A stretch of 60,142 nt of DNA from positions 1-60,142 of the forward strand of contig NZ_FNOY01000014.1 in the NCBI RefSeq assembly GCF_900107165.1, given 5' to 3'. The translations under genes were made by a program, and so were the position numbers. Under the pieces are notes generated by a model, which did no database searches, was not told the origin of the DNA, and saw only the letters and a program-made list of their open reading frames with translations. This DNA comes from Nitrosomonas halophila (GTDB lineage Bacteria > Pseudomonadota > Gammaproteobacteria > Burkholderiales > Nitrosomonadaceae). Positions 1 to 9,896 of the stretch are shown piece after piece (position 1 is the first letter of the stretch; each line of letters begins with the position of its first letter).

Positions 1-50
1 TTCTGCTTCCGAGGCGCTTTCCCTGCTCTTCGCTGGGAAACTGCCTGATT

Positions 51-641
51 TTATGTTGCAGAATGACTGAGAGAAAGAATACGCTGAATAGTTACCTTTT
101 TTTTCTCATGACCGCACCCTGCCTTGCTCAGATATGCATTTGCAGAGTCAACCAGCGCATAGCCAGCGAGCGCCTTGCGGCCAAGCAATATAGGGTAATT
201 GAGGGCGCGGCGGTCAATCAGGCTGAATTCAACTGACCGTACTTCATCGGCCAAGCAAATATCCATGCTGACCACGGGACGCTCCTGAGGAGGTCCGCTG
301 TGCTGCTTGATTTTCACCAGACGGACCAACGGCTGTTCGATTTCAATCGAGCGCTCATCTTTAGCGGTTTTGAAATCGAATGTAAATTTGGCCCACCGTT
401 TGCCGTTTTTCTTGAACACATGGATATCGCGCGCGCTCATGGAAGAAGTATTGGCGCCGGTATCCAGACGCGCCCGGGTTTTCAGTCCCCATGGCTCCAA
501 TCGGACAAACTCGACCCAACCAAGAATTTTCAAAGCATCGGGCGTGGCAACGATTTTATCGGCCGATGCCATGCCATACGGCATCAGCAACAGCAGGAGT
601 GCAATCGCGGCAGACAGCACACGCTTGGCTAGACTAATCAT
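51..641 (-). CDS. Secreted RimK-associated ATP-dependent zinc protease-like protein (retropepsin-like fold)
   Basis: This 196-residue protein has a clear signal peptide at residues 1-27, ending ASA before DK. A retropepsin-like core follows, with LDTGANTSSMSA at about residues 59-70 holding the putative catalytic Asp60-Thr-Gly. A second half carries NYPILLGR at about 149-156, typical of PF05618. Proteins of this family occur near RimK-type ligases or as exported aspartic-protease-like proteins; the substrate is unknown. No RimK gene is visible in the window. The start ATG at 641 is chosen because it gives the complete signal peptide. The gene is single and is followed upstream by a palindromic element at 713-877. 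The fold is well supported; the zinc-protease activity is only the family name. Confidence 0.8.
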   Translation of the reverse strand: MISLAKRVLSAAIALLLLLMPYGMASADKIVATPDALKILGWVEFVRLEPWGLKTRARLDTGANTSSMSARDIHVFKKNGKRWAKFTFDFKTAKDERSIEIEQPLVRLVKIKQHSGPPQERPVVSMDICLADEVRSVEFSLIDRRALNYPILLGRKALAGYALVDSANAYLSKAGCGHEKKKVTIQRILSLSHSAT

Positions 642-712
642 TATCGGATTTCTGATTTGTTCAGTAATAGAGTTTAAAAATCGTTTACAGTCTGAATGGA
701 TCTTGTCAGGCC

Positions 713-877
713 TAGGAGGCTGTCCGAAAATAGACCGATCTACTGCGAACGAGCCTGATTGGCCGGATTTTCCGATTATTTTCGTTAAATAGAACGACTA
801 TTCGCCTCAAATAATCGGAAAATCCTGCTCAATCAGCCTCGCTCTCGCTACAATCGCTATTCTCGGACAGCCTCCTA
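713..877. mobile_element. MITE copy 1, long palindromic element
   Basis: This is a 165-bp element with terminal inverted repeats, starting TAGGAGGCTGTCCGAAAATAG and ending CTATTCTCGGACAGCCTCCTA. The two halves are largely complementary, so the single strand would fold into one long hairpin. It contains no ORF. It is flanked by CTAG on both sides, which fits a YTAR-type target duplication of the kind used by some IS5-family elements (inference). Related copies lie at 2839-3013, 27738-27902 and 41078-41242. This copy ends 23 bp from the 3' end of a tRNA gene. Confidence 0.85.
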
Positions 878-900
878 GCGTAGCAGACGCAAATACATTG

Positions 901-971
901 AGCGGGTGAAGGGAATCGAACCCTCGTCTTAAGCTTGGGAAGCTTCTGCTCTACCATTGAGCTACACCCGC
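901..971 (-). tRNA. tRNA-Gly (anticodon CCC)
   Basis: The reverse complement folds as a tRNA. The acceptor stem is GCGGGTG/CACCCGC, the D arm is GCTC AATGGTA GAGC, the anticodon loop is TTCCCAA and the T arm is GAGGG TTCGATT CCCTT, with discriminator T. Loop position 34-36 reads CCC, so it decodes GGG. The anticodon stem has four pairs plus a G-A mismatch at its outer end. CCA is not encoded; CAATG follows instead. The gene stands alone between a MITE and thiS. Confidence 0.93.
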
Positions 972-1029
972 ATGCTAGAATGGTCAGCTTATCATTAAAG
1001 TCTACCTTAACCACGGTATTTTTAATACT

Positions 1030-1230
1030 ATGCAACTCACGATCAACGGTCAATTACAAAGTTTTGACGGCCAGATGAGTGTGCAACAGCTGATCGAGTG
1101 CCTGTCATTGCAAGACAAACGCATTGCCATCGAATGCAACGGGGAAATCATTCCCCGCAGCAAGTATCCTGAGCAAATTCTGGGTGAGGGCGACCAGCTG
1201 GAAATCATCGTGGCGGTCGGTGGCGGCTGA
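1030..1230 (+). CDS. thiS: Sulfur carrier protein ThiS
   Basis: This 66-residue ubiquitin-like protein ends in the GlyGly tail (VAVGGG) that is adenylated and thiocarboxylated to carry sulfur for the thiazole ring of thiamine. The length and the C-terminal end are those of ThiS. It starts 58 bp after the tRNA gene on the opposite strand and lies 70 bp before thiG, its acceptor partner, so the two are probably co-transcribed. There is no room for, and no sign of, a TPP riboswitch in front of it. Confidence 0.95.
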   Translation: MQLTINGQLQSFDGQMSVQQLIECLSLQDKRIAIECNGEIIPRSKYPEQILGEGDQLEIIVAVGGG

Positions 1231-1300
1231 TACGCCCAGGTGATTGCAACCCGCTCGCTCCAGGACAGTCTGGTAATTAAACCTAATCATTGAAATATTT

Positions 1301-2107
1301 ATGGATCCACTCGTCATAGCTGGTACAAGTTACAGCTCTCGGCTATTGGTCGGGACAGGAAAATACAAGGATTTCACTGAAACCCGCGCCGCAGTCGAGG
1401 CAAGCGGCGCGCAAATCATTACGGTAGCGATACGCCGCACCAATATCGGCCAAAATCCGGATGAACCCAATCTGCTGGATGCCCTGCCCCCCTCCCAATT
1501 CACACTGCTTCCCAATACCGCCGGCTGCTATACCGCCAAAGATGCAGTGCGTACCTTGCGCCTGGCACGCGAACTGCTGGACGGACATTCCCTGGTCAAG
1601 CTGGAAGTGCTGGGGGATCAGCAAACCCTGTTTCCGGATGTCGTCGCCACGCTCGAAGCGGCAGAGATCCTGGTCAAGGAGGGTTTTCAGGTCATGGTCT
1701 ATACCTCGGATGACCCGATCGTCGCCAAACGACTGGAAGAAATTGGCTGCGTTGCCATCATGCCGCTGGCCTCCCTGATCGGATCCGGCATGGGGATTCT
1801 CAACCCGTGGAATCTGCAAATCATCATAGACAATGCGCGGGTGCCCGTGCTGGTAGATGCCGGCGTCGGCACCGTTTCGGATGCGGCGATTGCGATGGAG
1901 CTTGGTTGCGATGGGATATTGACCAACACCGCCATTGCGGGTGCGCGCAATCCGGTGCAGATGGCCTCGGCCATGCGCAAGGCAGTGGAAGCCGGGCGCG
2001 AAGCTTATCTGGCCGGACGGATGGCCAAGAAAATTTATCAGGCCAGTCCAAGTTCACCGCTCGAAGGCATTATTACCAGCACCTCCAACACGATTGCAAA
2101 CAACTAG
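1301..2107 (+). CDS. thiG: Thiazole synthase ThiG
   Basis: This 268-residue TIM-barrel enzyme condenses 1-deoxyxylulose 5-phosphate, ThiS thiocarboxylate and dehydroglycine into the thiazole phosphate of thiamine. Lys100 in [10 protein letters not shown] is the expected Schiff-base lysine. The phosphate-binding segments [20 protein letters not shown] and [11 protein letters not shown] near residues 183-213 are typical of the family. It lies between thiS and trmB on the same strand. The rest of the thiazole pathway is not in the window. Confidence 0.97.
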   Translation: MDPLVIAGTSYSSRLLVGTGKYKDFTETRAAVEASGAQIITVAIRRTNIGQNPDEPNLLDALPPSQFTLLPNTAGCYTAKDAVRTLRLARELLDGHSLVKLEVLGDQQTLFPDVVATLEAAEILVKEGFQVMVYTSDDPIVAKRLEEIGCVAIMPLASLIGSGMGILNPWNLQIIIDNARVPVLVDAGVGTVSDAAIAMELGCDGILTNTAIAGARNPVQMASAMRKAVEAGREAYLAGRMAKKIYQASPSSPLEGIITSTSNTIANN

Positions 2108-2128
2108 GCGCCAGGTTGCTCTGGACGA

Positions 2129-2821
2129 TTGATCGCTTTGTCCTCACCCCTCTCCCGCTCGATTCGCAGCTACGTGCTGCGCCAGGGGCATTTTTCGAAT
2201 GCGCAGCGGCAAGCCTGCGAAACCCTGTTGCCAATCTACGGCATACCCTTTACTGAAAATACGATTGACCTCGACCAGATTTTCGGACGGTCGGCACCCC
2301 GGATTCTGGAAATCGGCTCAGGCATGGGGGAAACCACCGCTGCCATCGCCAGCCAGCAGCCCGATAAGGATTTTCTGGCGATCGAAGTACATCTGCCGGG
2401 TATTGGCAGCCTGCTCGAGCTGATCAGAAAGCTGCAGCTCACCAACCTGCGCATCATTTCGCATGACGCAGTCGCTGTCATACAACAGATGCTGCCCGGC
2501 CAATCACTGGATGGTGTCCATATTTTTTTCCCGGATCCATGGCCCAAGGCACGACACCACAAACGCCGCCTGATTCAACCGGATTTCATCGCATTGCTCT
2601 GCGAACGGATCAAGCCCGGTGGCTATCTGCATCTTGCCACCGACTGGCAACACTACGCCGAACATATGCTACAAGTATTGCGCGATGAACCACGCCTGAC
2701 CAACACAGCGACCGACTACGCGCCCCGCCCCGCCTATCGTCCCTTGACCAAATTTGAGCAACGGGGCCTGCGGCTGGGTCACACCATCCGGGATCTGATA
2801 TTCATCCGCAACTCGGCATGA
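2129..2821 (+). CDS. trmB: tRNA (guanine-N7-)-methyltransferase TrmB
   Basis: This 230-residue SAM-dependent enzyme methylates G46 in the tRNA variable loop. SAM motif I ([12 protein letters not shown]) is at about residues 59-70. The family signature [15 protein letters not shown] is at about 133-147. The frame opens with TTG at 2129, 22 bp after thiG. No in-frame ATG gives a complete N-terminus, so TTG is accepted with some caution. It is convergent with hemW, and a MITE fills the space between them. Confidence 0.95.
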   Translation: MIALSSPLSRSIRSYVLRQGHFSNAQRQACETLLPIYGIPFTENTIDLDQIFGRSAPRILEIGSGMGETTAAIASQQPDKDFLAIEVHLPGIGSLLELIRKLQLTNLRIISHDAVAVIQQMLPGQSLDGVHIFFPDPWPKARHHKRRLIQPDFIALLCERIKPGGYLHLATDWQHYAEHMLQVLRDEPRLTNTATDYAPRPAYRPLTKFEQRGLRLGHTIRDLIFIRNSA

Positions 2822-2838
2822 TTCAATAGAATCCTGCC

Positions 2839-3013
2839 TAGGAGGCTGCCCGAGAATAGACTGATCTACTGCGGACGAACCTGCCAGGCGGGATTTTTCG
2901 ATCATTTTCGTTGAATAGAACAACTATTCGCCTCTTAGGGCTCGTTAATGATCGAAAAATCCCGCTCAGCCAGCTTCGCCCTCACTACGATCGCTATTCT
3001 CGGACAGCCTCCT
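2839..3013. mobile_element. MITE copy 2, with a small internal insertion
   Basis: This is the same element as at 713-877, about 175 bp, bounded by TAGGAGGCTGCCCGAGAATAG and CTATTCTCGGACAGCCTCCT. Near the centre it carries about 11 extra bases reading TTAGGGCTCGTT after GCCTC. That motif also occurs at 26622-26650 and 53366-53380. The element sits exactly between the convergent trmB and hemW genes and, as a long hairpin, could act as a two-way terminator (inference). Its right edge is 10 bp from the hemW stop. Confidence 0.85.
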
Positions 3014-3022
3014 CGTCCTCGC

Positions 3023-4303
3023 TCATGCGGAAGGCCATTCAGAGCGGCTGCAGCGACCAGGCCCCTGACGCTGGTTTTCTGACCGGGGCAAGAATATTTC
3101 CAGCAAGTCGTTGAGAAAACGCCTGCCCTGCAAAGTTGGGCGGATGCAGTCATGCCGCCATTCGATCAATCCTCGCTGCTCGGCTTCGGTCAGTTGCCGC
3201 TGAATCGCCGCTGTCGTCAGGCCAGTATGCGCCTGCAAAAGGCCAGGATCGAACCCGTTCGCGATACGCAGCGCATTCATCATGAATTCAAAAATGCGGT
3301 CCGGCGCATCCACTTCCTGTTCCACCGCGATCAGATCTTTTATATCGGCCTGGCTGGCCAGCGCCTGTTCCAGATATTGCCTGGGATGTTTATAGCGCAT
3401 ATGCCGCGCGATTCTATCCTGGAAGCTGATTTTGCTGTGCGCGCCTGCGCCAATGCCGAGATAATCGCCGTACTGCCAATAGTTCATATTATGCACGCAG
3501 TGCTGTCCAGGGCGGGCAAAAGCGGATACCTCATAATGCTGATAGCCGTTGTCTGCCAGCATGGTTTCGATCATGCCCTGCATATCTGCCGAAAGCTCTT
3601 CATCTGGCAACCGGGGCGGATTGCGGTAAAACGGCGTATTGGGCTCGATTGTCAAATGATAAGCTGAAATGTGGGGCGCACCCAGCATCACTGCACACTC
3701 GATATCCTGCCGCGCCTGGTCCAGTGACTGATGCGGCAATGCATACATCAGATCCAGATTGAGATTATCAAAATACTTCAGTGCCGTTTCTGCTGCCAGC
3801 CGTGCTTCCGCGCCATCATGAATCCGTCCCAATGCCTGCAGATGACGAGAGTTGAAGCTCTGTATACCGATCGAAAGCCGGTTGATGCCGGCCGCCTGAA
3901 AATCCCGGAACTTCTTCGCCTCGAAGGTTCCAGGGTTAGCTTCCAGCGTGATCTCTGTGCCCGGGGCAAGCGGTAACAGCATCCTGACATGTGAGAGGAT
4001 CGCATCGATCGAAGCGGCACTGAACACACTTGGCGTCCCGCCACCAAAAAAAACACTGACAACCGGCCGGCCCCAAATCAGCGGCAGCGACAATTCGAGA
4101 TCGCGCTTGAGCGCCGCGACATATTCGGATTCGGGCACGCCATCACGCCCGTTGATCGCATGCGAATTGAAATCGCAATATGGGCATTTCCGCACACACC
4201 AAGGAATATGGATATAAAGACTCAGCGCAGGCAGCACCCTCAACCGGGGAGACTTCGAAGCAGATAAAGACAAAAGTGGCGTGATTGTATTCATACCGGT
4301 CAA
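3023..4303 (-). CDS. hemW: Radical SAM heme chaperone HemW
   Basis: This 426-residue protein carries the radical SAM cluster motif CVRKCPYC (Cys36, Cys40, Cys43) preceded by LYIHIPW, then FFGGGTPS. The C-terminal half is the HemN-like domain. The single cluster motif with W before the first Cys marks HemW, which inserts heme into respiratory enzymes, rather than coproporphyrinogen dehydrogenase HemN. About 20 polar residues follow the usual end LEIFLP. The start may be Met1 or Met4. It is part of a minus-strand group with rdgB, rph and map. Confidence 0.92.
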   Translation of the reverse strand: MTGMNTITPLLSLSASKSPRLRVLPALSLYIHIPWCVRKCPYCDFNSHAINGRDGVPESEYVAALKRDLELSLPLIWGRPVVSVFFGGGTPSVFSAASIDAILSHVRMLLPLAPGTEITLEANPGTFEAKKFRDFQAAGINRLSIGIQSFNSRHLQALGRIHDGAEARLAAETALKYFDNLNLDLMYALPHQSLDQARQDIECAVMLGAPHISAYHLTIEPNTPFYRNPPRLPDEELSADMQGMIETMLADNGYQHYEVSAFARPGQHCVHNMNYWQYGDYLGIGAGAHSKISFQDRIARHMRYKHPRQYLEQALASQADIKDLIAVEQEVDAPDRIFEFMMNALRIANGFDPGLLQAHTGLTTAAIQRQLTEAEQRGLIEWRHDCIRPTLQGRRFLNDLLEIFLPRSENQRQGPGRCSRSEWPSA

Positions 4304-4393
4304 ATTTGGTTAGCCTGGGAACCTGGGTTGGACGCATAGACATGCATGAAATTCACGGCAAACTTCCTGGCCACAAGCACACAGACGCATGCG

Positions 4394-5017
4394 TCACGAC
4401 ACCCGATCCGGCAGATCTTTAGACAGTATTGTGACTAGCTTGGCCAGCGCCTGTCCGCGGTGGCTGATCAGGTTTTTTTCTTCCAGTGAAAGCTCGGCGG
4501 AAGTTTTGTTCAGTTCCGGCAGAAAGAAAAATGGATCATAGCCGAACCCCCCTTCTCCCCTTGGTTCCAGAATGATTTCGCCCCGCCATACGCCTTCCGC
4601 GATAATGGGTTGAGGATCGTGTGCATGGCGCAGCAATACCATAACGCAATAATAATAAGCGCTGCGATCGGCATATGCACGCAGCGTCTCGACCAGTTTC
4701 TGGTTATTGCGTGCATCCGATTTGGGCTCACCCGCATAGCGCGCGGAGAAAACACCCGGCGCGCCCCCCAAAGCGTTGACGCAGATCCCCGAATCATCCG
4801 CCAGCGCAGGCAAACCGGTCTGCTGACTGGCATGCCGTGCCTTGACCAGGGCATTCTCCACAAAGGTGGCATGCGGTTCGTCCACTTCCCCGATTGTGCA
4901 AGATGCTTGGGAAATGGTTTCGATACCCAATGGTGCGAGTAATTTCTCGATTTCTCTCAGTTTTCCGGCATTGCTGCTGGCGATGACAATCTTGTTCAGA
5001 TGCGATGTCATTTTCAA
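4394..5017 (-). CDS. rdgB: dITP/XTP pyrophosphatase RdgB (HAM1 family)
   Basis: This 207-residue enzyme hydrolyses dITP, ITP and XTP to monophosphates and pyrophosphate, keeping deaminated purines out of DNA. SSNAGKLREIEKLL near the N-terminus is the nucleotide-binding segment. LADDSGICVNALGGAPGVFS around residue 75 and GFGYDPFFFLPE around 158 are family signatures. It starts MKMTSHL, so Met3 is an alternative start. It lies between rph and hemW on the same strand, a common arrangement in proteobacteria. Confidence 0.96.
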   Translation of the reverse strand: MKMTSHLNKIVIASSNAGKLREIEKLLAPLGIETISQASCTIGEVDEPHATFVENALVKARHASQQTGLPALADDSGICVNALGGAPGVFSARYAGEPKSDARNNQKLVETLRAYADRSAYYYCVMVLLRHAHDPQPIIAEGVWRGEIILEPRGEGGFGYDPFFFLPELNKTSAELSLEEKNLISHRGQALAKLVTILSKDLPDRVS

Positions 5018-5153
5018 TTTAATGGGTTAATAATACGCTCTGGGTTATCTCAAGTTCAGTGCGGTGCATGCAAAGCATCCTGCGCTTCATACATCGAAGC
5101 AGGATACGAACCAGCCGGCCTGCAAACTGGCCCATGTTTGCCGACAAGCGGTG

Positions 5154-5882
5154 TCAGGCCCGGGAAGCAGCAAGCGCCTGCTTCTGCAAACTAAATAATT
5201 CCAGCAATCCCTGCTGCGCGATATCGAGCATGACTTGCAAATCCTGACGACTGAATGCGGCCCCTTCGGCAGTTCCCTGAATTTCCACCAGTCCCAGACT
5301 GCTGGTCATCACCACATTCATATCGGTATCGCAGCCAGCATCCTCGACGTAATCGAGATCGAGCAAGGGCTGTCCGTTCAGCATGCCTATCGAGATGGCC
5401 GCCACCTGCTCCCGGATCGGGTTCTCCACGATCATTTGCTGCGCGGCGAGCCACCCAACTGCATCGCTCAGCGCCACGAATGCGCCCGTGATGCTGGCGG
5501 TACGCGTGCCGCCATCCGCTTGGATCACATCACAATCAATATGAATGGTACGCTCGCCAATCTTGTCCAGATCCAGCACTGCGCGCAGCGCCCGGCCGAT
5601 CAGACGCTGGATTTCCATCGTCCGCCCCGATTGTTTGCCCTTTGCAGCCTCCCGCGGCATTCTTTCACCGGTTGAGCGCGGCAGCATGCCATACTCAGCT
5701 GTCAGCCATCCCTGGCCCGTGCCTTTCAGAAACGGCGGCACATTTTCAAGCACACTGGCCGTACAAATGACCTTGGTTTCGCCACACTCGATCAATACCG
5801 AACCTTCGGCATGACGGGTATAGTGGCGCGTGATCCTGACCGGACGAATCTGGTCAGGGGCGCGATGATTGTGTCGCTGCAT
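5154..5882 (-). CDS. rph: Ribonuclease PH
   Basis: This 242-residue phosphorolytic 3'-5' exoribonuclease trims tRNA 3' ends. The N-terminus carries RPDQIRPV-type residues, and [18 protein letters not shown] and [20 protein letters not shown] are the conserved RNA- and phosphate-binding segments. [19 protein letters not shown] carries the active-site Asp. The length is normal. It is upstream of rdgB and downstream of map, all on the minus strand. Confidence 0.97.
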   Translation of the reverse strand: MQRHNHRAPDQIRPVRITRHYTRHAEGSVLIECGETKVICTASVLENVPPFLKGTGQGWLTAEYGMLPRSTGERMPREAAKGKQSGRTMEIQRLIGRALRAVLDLDKIGERTIHIDCDVIQADGGTRTASITGAFVALSDAVGWLAAQQMIVENPIREQVAAISIGMLNGQPLLDLDYVEDAGCDTDMNVVMTSSLGLVEIQGTAEGAAFSRQDLQVMLDIAQQGLLELFSLQKQALAASRA

Positions 5883-5935
5883 GTCCTTCGCCTGTTAAAT
5901 AAGAAGCAAGTGAAAAGTTGGGTAGCAGATGCGGG

Positions 5936-6763
5936 TCAGGTAGAAAACCGGTAGCTGGGTTTGTCCGGCGCGCCGGTGGAAACAGTCAACACTTCATGAC
6001 CGGCCTCGGTTACCAGGACGGTATGCTCCCATTGCGCGGACAGGCTGCGATCCTTGGTAATCACTGTCCAGCCATCCGGCAGCGGCTTGATGGCGGCCTT
6101 GCCGGCATTGATCATGGGCTCCACCGTGAAGATCATGCCGGGTTTCAGTTCGATACCCGCTCCACGACGTCCATAGTGCAGCACCTGTGGATCTTCATGA
6201 AATTTCGCACCGATACCATGCCCACAGAACTCCCTGACAACACTGTAACCCGCGTTTTCGGCCACACGCTGGATAACATGACCGATATCCCCCAGGTGTT
6301 TGCCTGGCTGGATTTCCTCGATACCCCGCCACATGGCCTCGAATGTCAGTTCACAGAGCCGCCTGGCCTGAATGGAAGGTTCACCGACATAATACATGCG
6401 GCTGGTATCGCCGTGGTAGCCTTTATAGATGACCGTCACATCGATATTGACCACATCACCTGCCTTGAGCTTTTTGTCTCCCGGTATACCATGACACACC
6501 TGATGATTAACCGAGGTACAGATGGATTTCGGGTACGGGCTGTAGCCAGGTGGCGCATAATTGAGCGGCGCCGGGATCGTTTTCTGGACATCCACCATAT
6601 ATTTGTAACAAAGTTCGTCCAGCGCCGCAGTCGTGACGCCTGGCACCACATAGGGCTGAATATAGTCCAGCACTTCTGCTGCCAGCCTGCCGGCCACACG
6701 CATGGTTTCTATTTCTTGGATGGTTTTAATATGAACTGCCACGCCTACTCCAGATTCATTCAA
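5936..6763 (-). CDS. map: Methionine aminopeptidase, type I
   Basis: This 275-residue dinuclear-metal enzyme removes the N-terminal Met from nascent proteins. The expected ligands are visible in order: Asp in NIDVTV, Asp in HGDTSRMYYVG, His in GHGIG, Glu in FTVEPM and Glu in QWEHTVL. The N-terminus is a few residues longer than usual, so the true start could be a GTG close to VAVHIKT. It does not sit beside rpsB, its frequent neighbour. Confidence 0.95.
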   Translation of the reverse strand: MNESGVGVAVHIKTIQEIETMRVAGRLAAEVLDYIQPYVVPGVTTAALDELCYKYMVDVQKTIPAPLNYAPPGYSPYPKSICTSVNHQVCHGIPGDKKLKAGDVVNIDVTVIYKGYHGDTSRMYYVGEPSIQARRLCELTFEAMWRGIEEIQPGKHLGDIGHVIQRVAENAGYSVVREFCGHGIGAKFHEDPQVLHYGRRGAGIELKPGMIFTVEPMINAGKAAIKPLPDGWTVITKDRSLSAQWEHTVLVTEAGHEVLTVSTGAPDKPSYRFST

Positions 6764-6940
6764 TGATTTTGATAAACATTCAAGCTTGCTAAAAAAGTCT
6801 GCGCCAGAATTGGTGGCCGGCTAATCGGCATGCATTCTAACAGCCTCTAGGAGCCTGAAGCGCAGAACAACCCCGCGCCAGCCTTATGGCGCATGGCTTG
6901 TACCCTAAGACTGAAAATAGCTCAGAGATATATTGCTTCA

Positions 6941-7543
6941 TTAGATGCGGTCACATTCAGTCATTTCCAGACCGGTACCGGGAAAACGTTGCACGATTGA
7001 CTGCAGTTGCCGGGCAAGCTGCGCACTGGGCCCGCGTATCACGAACACAAATTGCTGAAATATATGTGCGCTATGCTTTACATGAGCCAGCCCCTGGTCT
7101 CGCAATTGTTTGACGAGCGCATCGGCAGCCGGTTTATCGCGCAATATGGCCAATGCAATCGTATTATGCCACGGCCCCTCCCCATTTTCCTGTATAAGCA
7201 AATGCGGCACCTTGAGCTTTTTCAGCACATCGATTTGCCGTGCGATCTCCTGCGGCGTTTTCAGTGCAGGGATATGCACCCAATAAACTGCAACCTTGCC
7301 TTCGGGCACCTCGGTCAAGTGGCTCTGCCCGAATGGCAATTCAGCAATGACGGTTCTGGCCGGCTGCAAGACAGGATCGAGCAACTTGCCCCATTTGAGA
7401 CAGGCCACCTTGTCCGGCAATAGGACGATCTTCTCGGGATGCAGCAAAGATGGCTGTGCAGTCGGTTTGTCACCCGGGCCCACATTAAAGTAAAGTGCAG
7501 CCGAGATATTGGCTAACAATAAAAAAACAAAAAACTTTTTCAT
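6941..7543 (-). CDS. SPOR-domain protein with N-terminal membrane anchor
   Basis: This 200-residue protein has a hydrophobic signal or anchor at residues 4-17, then a linker. A region at about 85-165 (AVYWVHIPALKTPQEIARQI through QFVFVIRG) resembles the SPOR peptidoglycan-binding repeat. SPOR domains bind denuded glycan strands at division sites. The exact role cannot be told. It is on the same strand as map but 177 bp away. The SPOR call is from pattern and is moderately sure. Confidence 0.65.
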   Translation of the reverse strand: MKKFFVFLLLANISAALYFNVGPGDKPTAQPSLLHPEKIVLLPDKVACLKWGKLLDPVLQPARTVIAELPFGQSHLTEVPEGKVAVYWVHIPALKTPQEIARQIDVLKKLKVPHLLIQENGEGPWHNTIALAILRDKPAADALVKQLRDQGLAHVKHSAHIFQQFVFVIRGPSAQLARQLQSIVQRFPGTGLEMTECDRI

Positions 7544-7654
7544 CCTGTCGATTTCGATTCAGCCACCATTGCCGTTTACTGTAACCCGCAAACCTTGCTA
7601 GAATGCAGGGCTCTTTACAGTTTTTTTTATAAAAAATTTCAACCCTATAAAATC

Positions 7655-8293
7655 ATGAAACTCATTGAAAACGCTGCGGTAGTCATCACACTCCTGTTTT
7701 CCGGCCTTGCGCTTGCCGGTTCTCCGTCTACAGACGGCGACGCCGAGAAAGGCAAGGAAATCGCAATGGGCGTCTGTGCGGGCTGCCACAATGCTGACGG
7801 CAACAGTATTATTCCAACCAATCCGATTCTTGCCGGGCAATACGCTGTCTACACCGCCAAGCAATTGATGGATTTTAAATCAGAAGAGGGCACACCTGCC
7901 AAACGGGACAATCCCGTCATGGCCTCCATGGTGACACCCTTGAGTCAAGACGATATGCAAAATCTGGCTGCCTATTATGCCCAACAAGCCCCCCAGCCCG
8001 GCATGGTAAGCGACGAGTCCCTGATTAATCTAGGCAAACAGCTGTACAATGGTGGCAATCTGGAAAACTCGATCCCGGCCTGCTCAAGCTGCCATTCTCC
8101 CGATGGCAAAGGTATTCCGCCCCATTATCCACGTCTCGCTGGCCAGCATGCGGCTTACACGCTGTCCCAGTTGCAGGCATTCCGCCAGGGCACCCGCCAA
8201 AACGACACCAACAATACCATGCAATCCATCGTTTCACGCATGAGCGTACAAGAAATGAAAGCAGTTTCCGAATTTATCACCACACTCAAATAA
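7655..8293 (+). CDS. Diheme cytochrome c4
   Basis: This 212-residue periplasmic electron carrier has a signal peptide (about residues 1-21) and two c-type heme sites, CAGCH at 41-45 and CSSCH at 143-147. The two halves are similar, each with PxLAGQxAxYTxxQLxxF. That is the tandem cytochrome c4 architecture, and Met ligands follow each half (PVMASM, IVSRM). An upstream frame extension exists, but the ATG at 7655 gives a proper signal peptide. In ammonia oxidisers such proteins can feed terminal oxidases. It stands alone and converges with der. Confidence 0.92.
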   Translation: MKLIENAAVVITLLFSGLALAGSPSTDGDAEKGKEIAMGVCAGCHNADGNSIIPTNPILAGQYAVYTAKQLMDFKSEEGTPAKRDNPVMASMVTPLSQDDMQNLAAYYAQQAPQPGMVSDESLINLGKQLYNGGNLENSIPACSSCHSPDGKGIPPHYPRLAGQHAAYTLSQLQAFRQGTRQNDTNNTMQSIVSRMSVQEMKAVSEFITTLK

Positions 8294-8492
8294 ATTCAGA
8301 CCGGCCCCCGGTCACCTGCATTTCGATCTTCCATGCTTCGATAGCGGCCCAACCCAATCGGGCGAGGCTGCTATCAGCGAAGCAAGCCCGGCAAGCAGCC
8401 GGGTACAAATCTCACTTTTTTCGTTCGTCCATCACACCATCTCATAGCCGCTCAAACAAGCAATCCAGGCACAGGCCGGTTTCGCTTGCGTT

Positions 8493-9896
8493 TCATCGCC
8501 CGTATTGCTTGCGATTACGGCGCCGGCGGCTATGCGCGCGCCGGGCCTCTTGCTCACTTGGCGGCGGCGCTTTCTTATCGGCATAAGGATTATGTCCGGT
8601 TCTGAACTCTACCCGCAGCGGCGTGCCTTTCAGCCCAAAGACTGTACGAAAGGTATTTTCAAGATAGCGCCGGTAAGTTGCAGGCACATGCCCGAGCATC
8701 GATCCATGCACGATAATCAACGGTGGATTGGAGCCTCCCTGGTGCGCATAACGCATTTTCGGCCGTGACATACCGCCACGCGGGGGAGGCTGCTTGCTCA
8801 CCGCAGCCAACATGGCGCGCGTCAGGCGCGGCGTGGGGATATGCGCCATCGCTGCCGCATAGGCTGTATCGACCGATGGCATCAATGCCTTCAATCCACG
8901 CCCATACAGAGCGGAAATATAATGCAGGCTGGCGAAATCCAGGAAAGCGAGCCGGCGCGCGAACTCGCGTTTAATTACATCGCGCTGATAATCATCCAGA
9001 CTATCCCATTTATTGATCGCAACCACCAGCGCGCGGCCGGTTTCCAGAATAAACCCGGCGATATGCGCATCCTGATCGGAAATACCTTCTTTTGCATCGA
9101 GCACCAGTATGACCAGATTGGCTTCCTCAATCGATTGCAGCGTTTTGACCACTGAAAACTTTTCCAGCGTCTCCAGCACCTTGCCACGCCGACGCAAACC
9201 GGCGGTATCGATCAGCGTATAGCTGCGCTGATCGTATTCAAAATCGATATAAATACTATCCCGGGTGGTGCCGGGCTGATCGAAGGCGATGACGCGCTCT
9301 TCCCCAAGTAGCGAATTGATCAGTGTTGACTTCCCGACGTTTGGACGCCCAACAATCGCAATCCGGGGATGTTTTGCCTGCTGCGCATCGGCATCCTCCT
9401 CGTAGGGATAATCTGCCAGCGCCAGATCGATCAGATCAGCGATATGATCGCCATGCAGGGCAGAGACGGCACAGGGATCACCCAGCCCCAATTCATGGAA
9501 TTCAGACGTAATGATCGACGTTTGCATGCCTTCGGTTTTGTTGACAACCAGCAGGATTTTCCGGCCGGTTTTGCGCAACTGTTCGGCGATAATCTTGTCA
9601 TGCGGGGCCAACCCTTTCCGGCCATCGACCACAAATAACACCACATCGGCTTCATCCACTGCCTGTAGGGTTTGCCTGGCCATGGCATGCAAGATGCCGG
9701 ATTTCACCACTGGTTCGAAACCACCGGTATCCACGACAAGATAGGGCTTGAGACCGATCTTTCCATGTCCATAGTGCCGATCACGGGTCAATCCCGGAAT
9801 ATCCGCCACAATCGCATCACGTGTGCGGGTCAGACGGTTGAATAGCGTCGATTTGCCGACATTCGGACGCCCAACGAGTACCAGCGTGGGTTTCAT
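8493..9896 (-). CDS. der: Ribosome assembly GTPase Der (EngA)
   Basis: This 467-residue protein has two tandem GTPase domains, each with GRPNVGKST (residues 8-16 and about 182-190), DTGG/DTAG and NKTE/NKWD motifs. A KH-like domain and a basic tail ([16 protein letters not shown]) follow. Der acts in 50S subunit maturation. It is the last gene of the minus-strand cluster that begins at ndk, a conserved order with bamB just upstream. The 184-bp gap to bamB is larger than elsewhere in the cluster. Confidence 0.98.
   Translation of the reverse strand: MKPTLVLVGRPNVGKSTLFNRLTRTRDAIVADIPGLTRDRHYGHGKIGLKPYLVVDTGGFEPVVKSGILHAMARQTLQAVDEADVVLFVVDGRKGLAPHDKIIAEQLRKTGRKILLVVNKTEGMQTSIITSEFHELGLGDPCAVSALHGDHIADLIDLALADYPYEEDADAQQAKHPRIAIVGRPNVGKSTLINSLLGEERVIAFDQPGTTRDSIYIDFEYDQRSYTLIDTAGLRRRGKVLETLEKFSVVKTLQSIEEANLVILVLDAKEGISDQDAHIAGFILETGRALVVAINKWDSLDDYQRDVIKREFARRLAFLDFASLHYISALYGRGLKALMPSVDTAYAAAMAHIPTPRLTRAMLAAVSKQPPPRGGMSRPKMRYAHQGGSNPPLIIVHGSMLGHVPATYRRYLENTFRTVFGLKGTPLRVEFRTGHNPYADKKAPPPSEQEARRAHSRRRRNRKQYGR

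Noticed and set aside
972..1029. TPP riboswitch in front of thiS
   Set aside because: Only 58 bp lie between the tRNA and thiS and they do not contain the conserved THI-box sequences.
5918..6766. Long plus-strand frame opposite map
   Set aside because: It mirrors the map gene, which has all metal ligands; the plus frame shows no family features.
8294..8492. Terminator between cytochrome c4 and der
   Set aside because: Small stems (GACCGG/CCGGTC, CCCGG/CCGGG) occur, but no T run follows closely enough to call a terminator.
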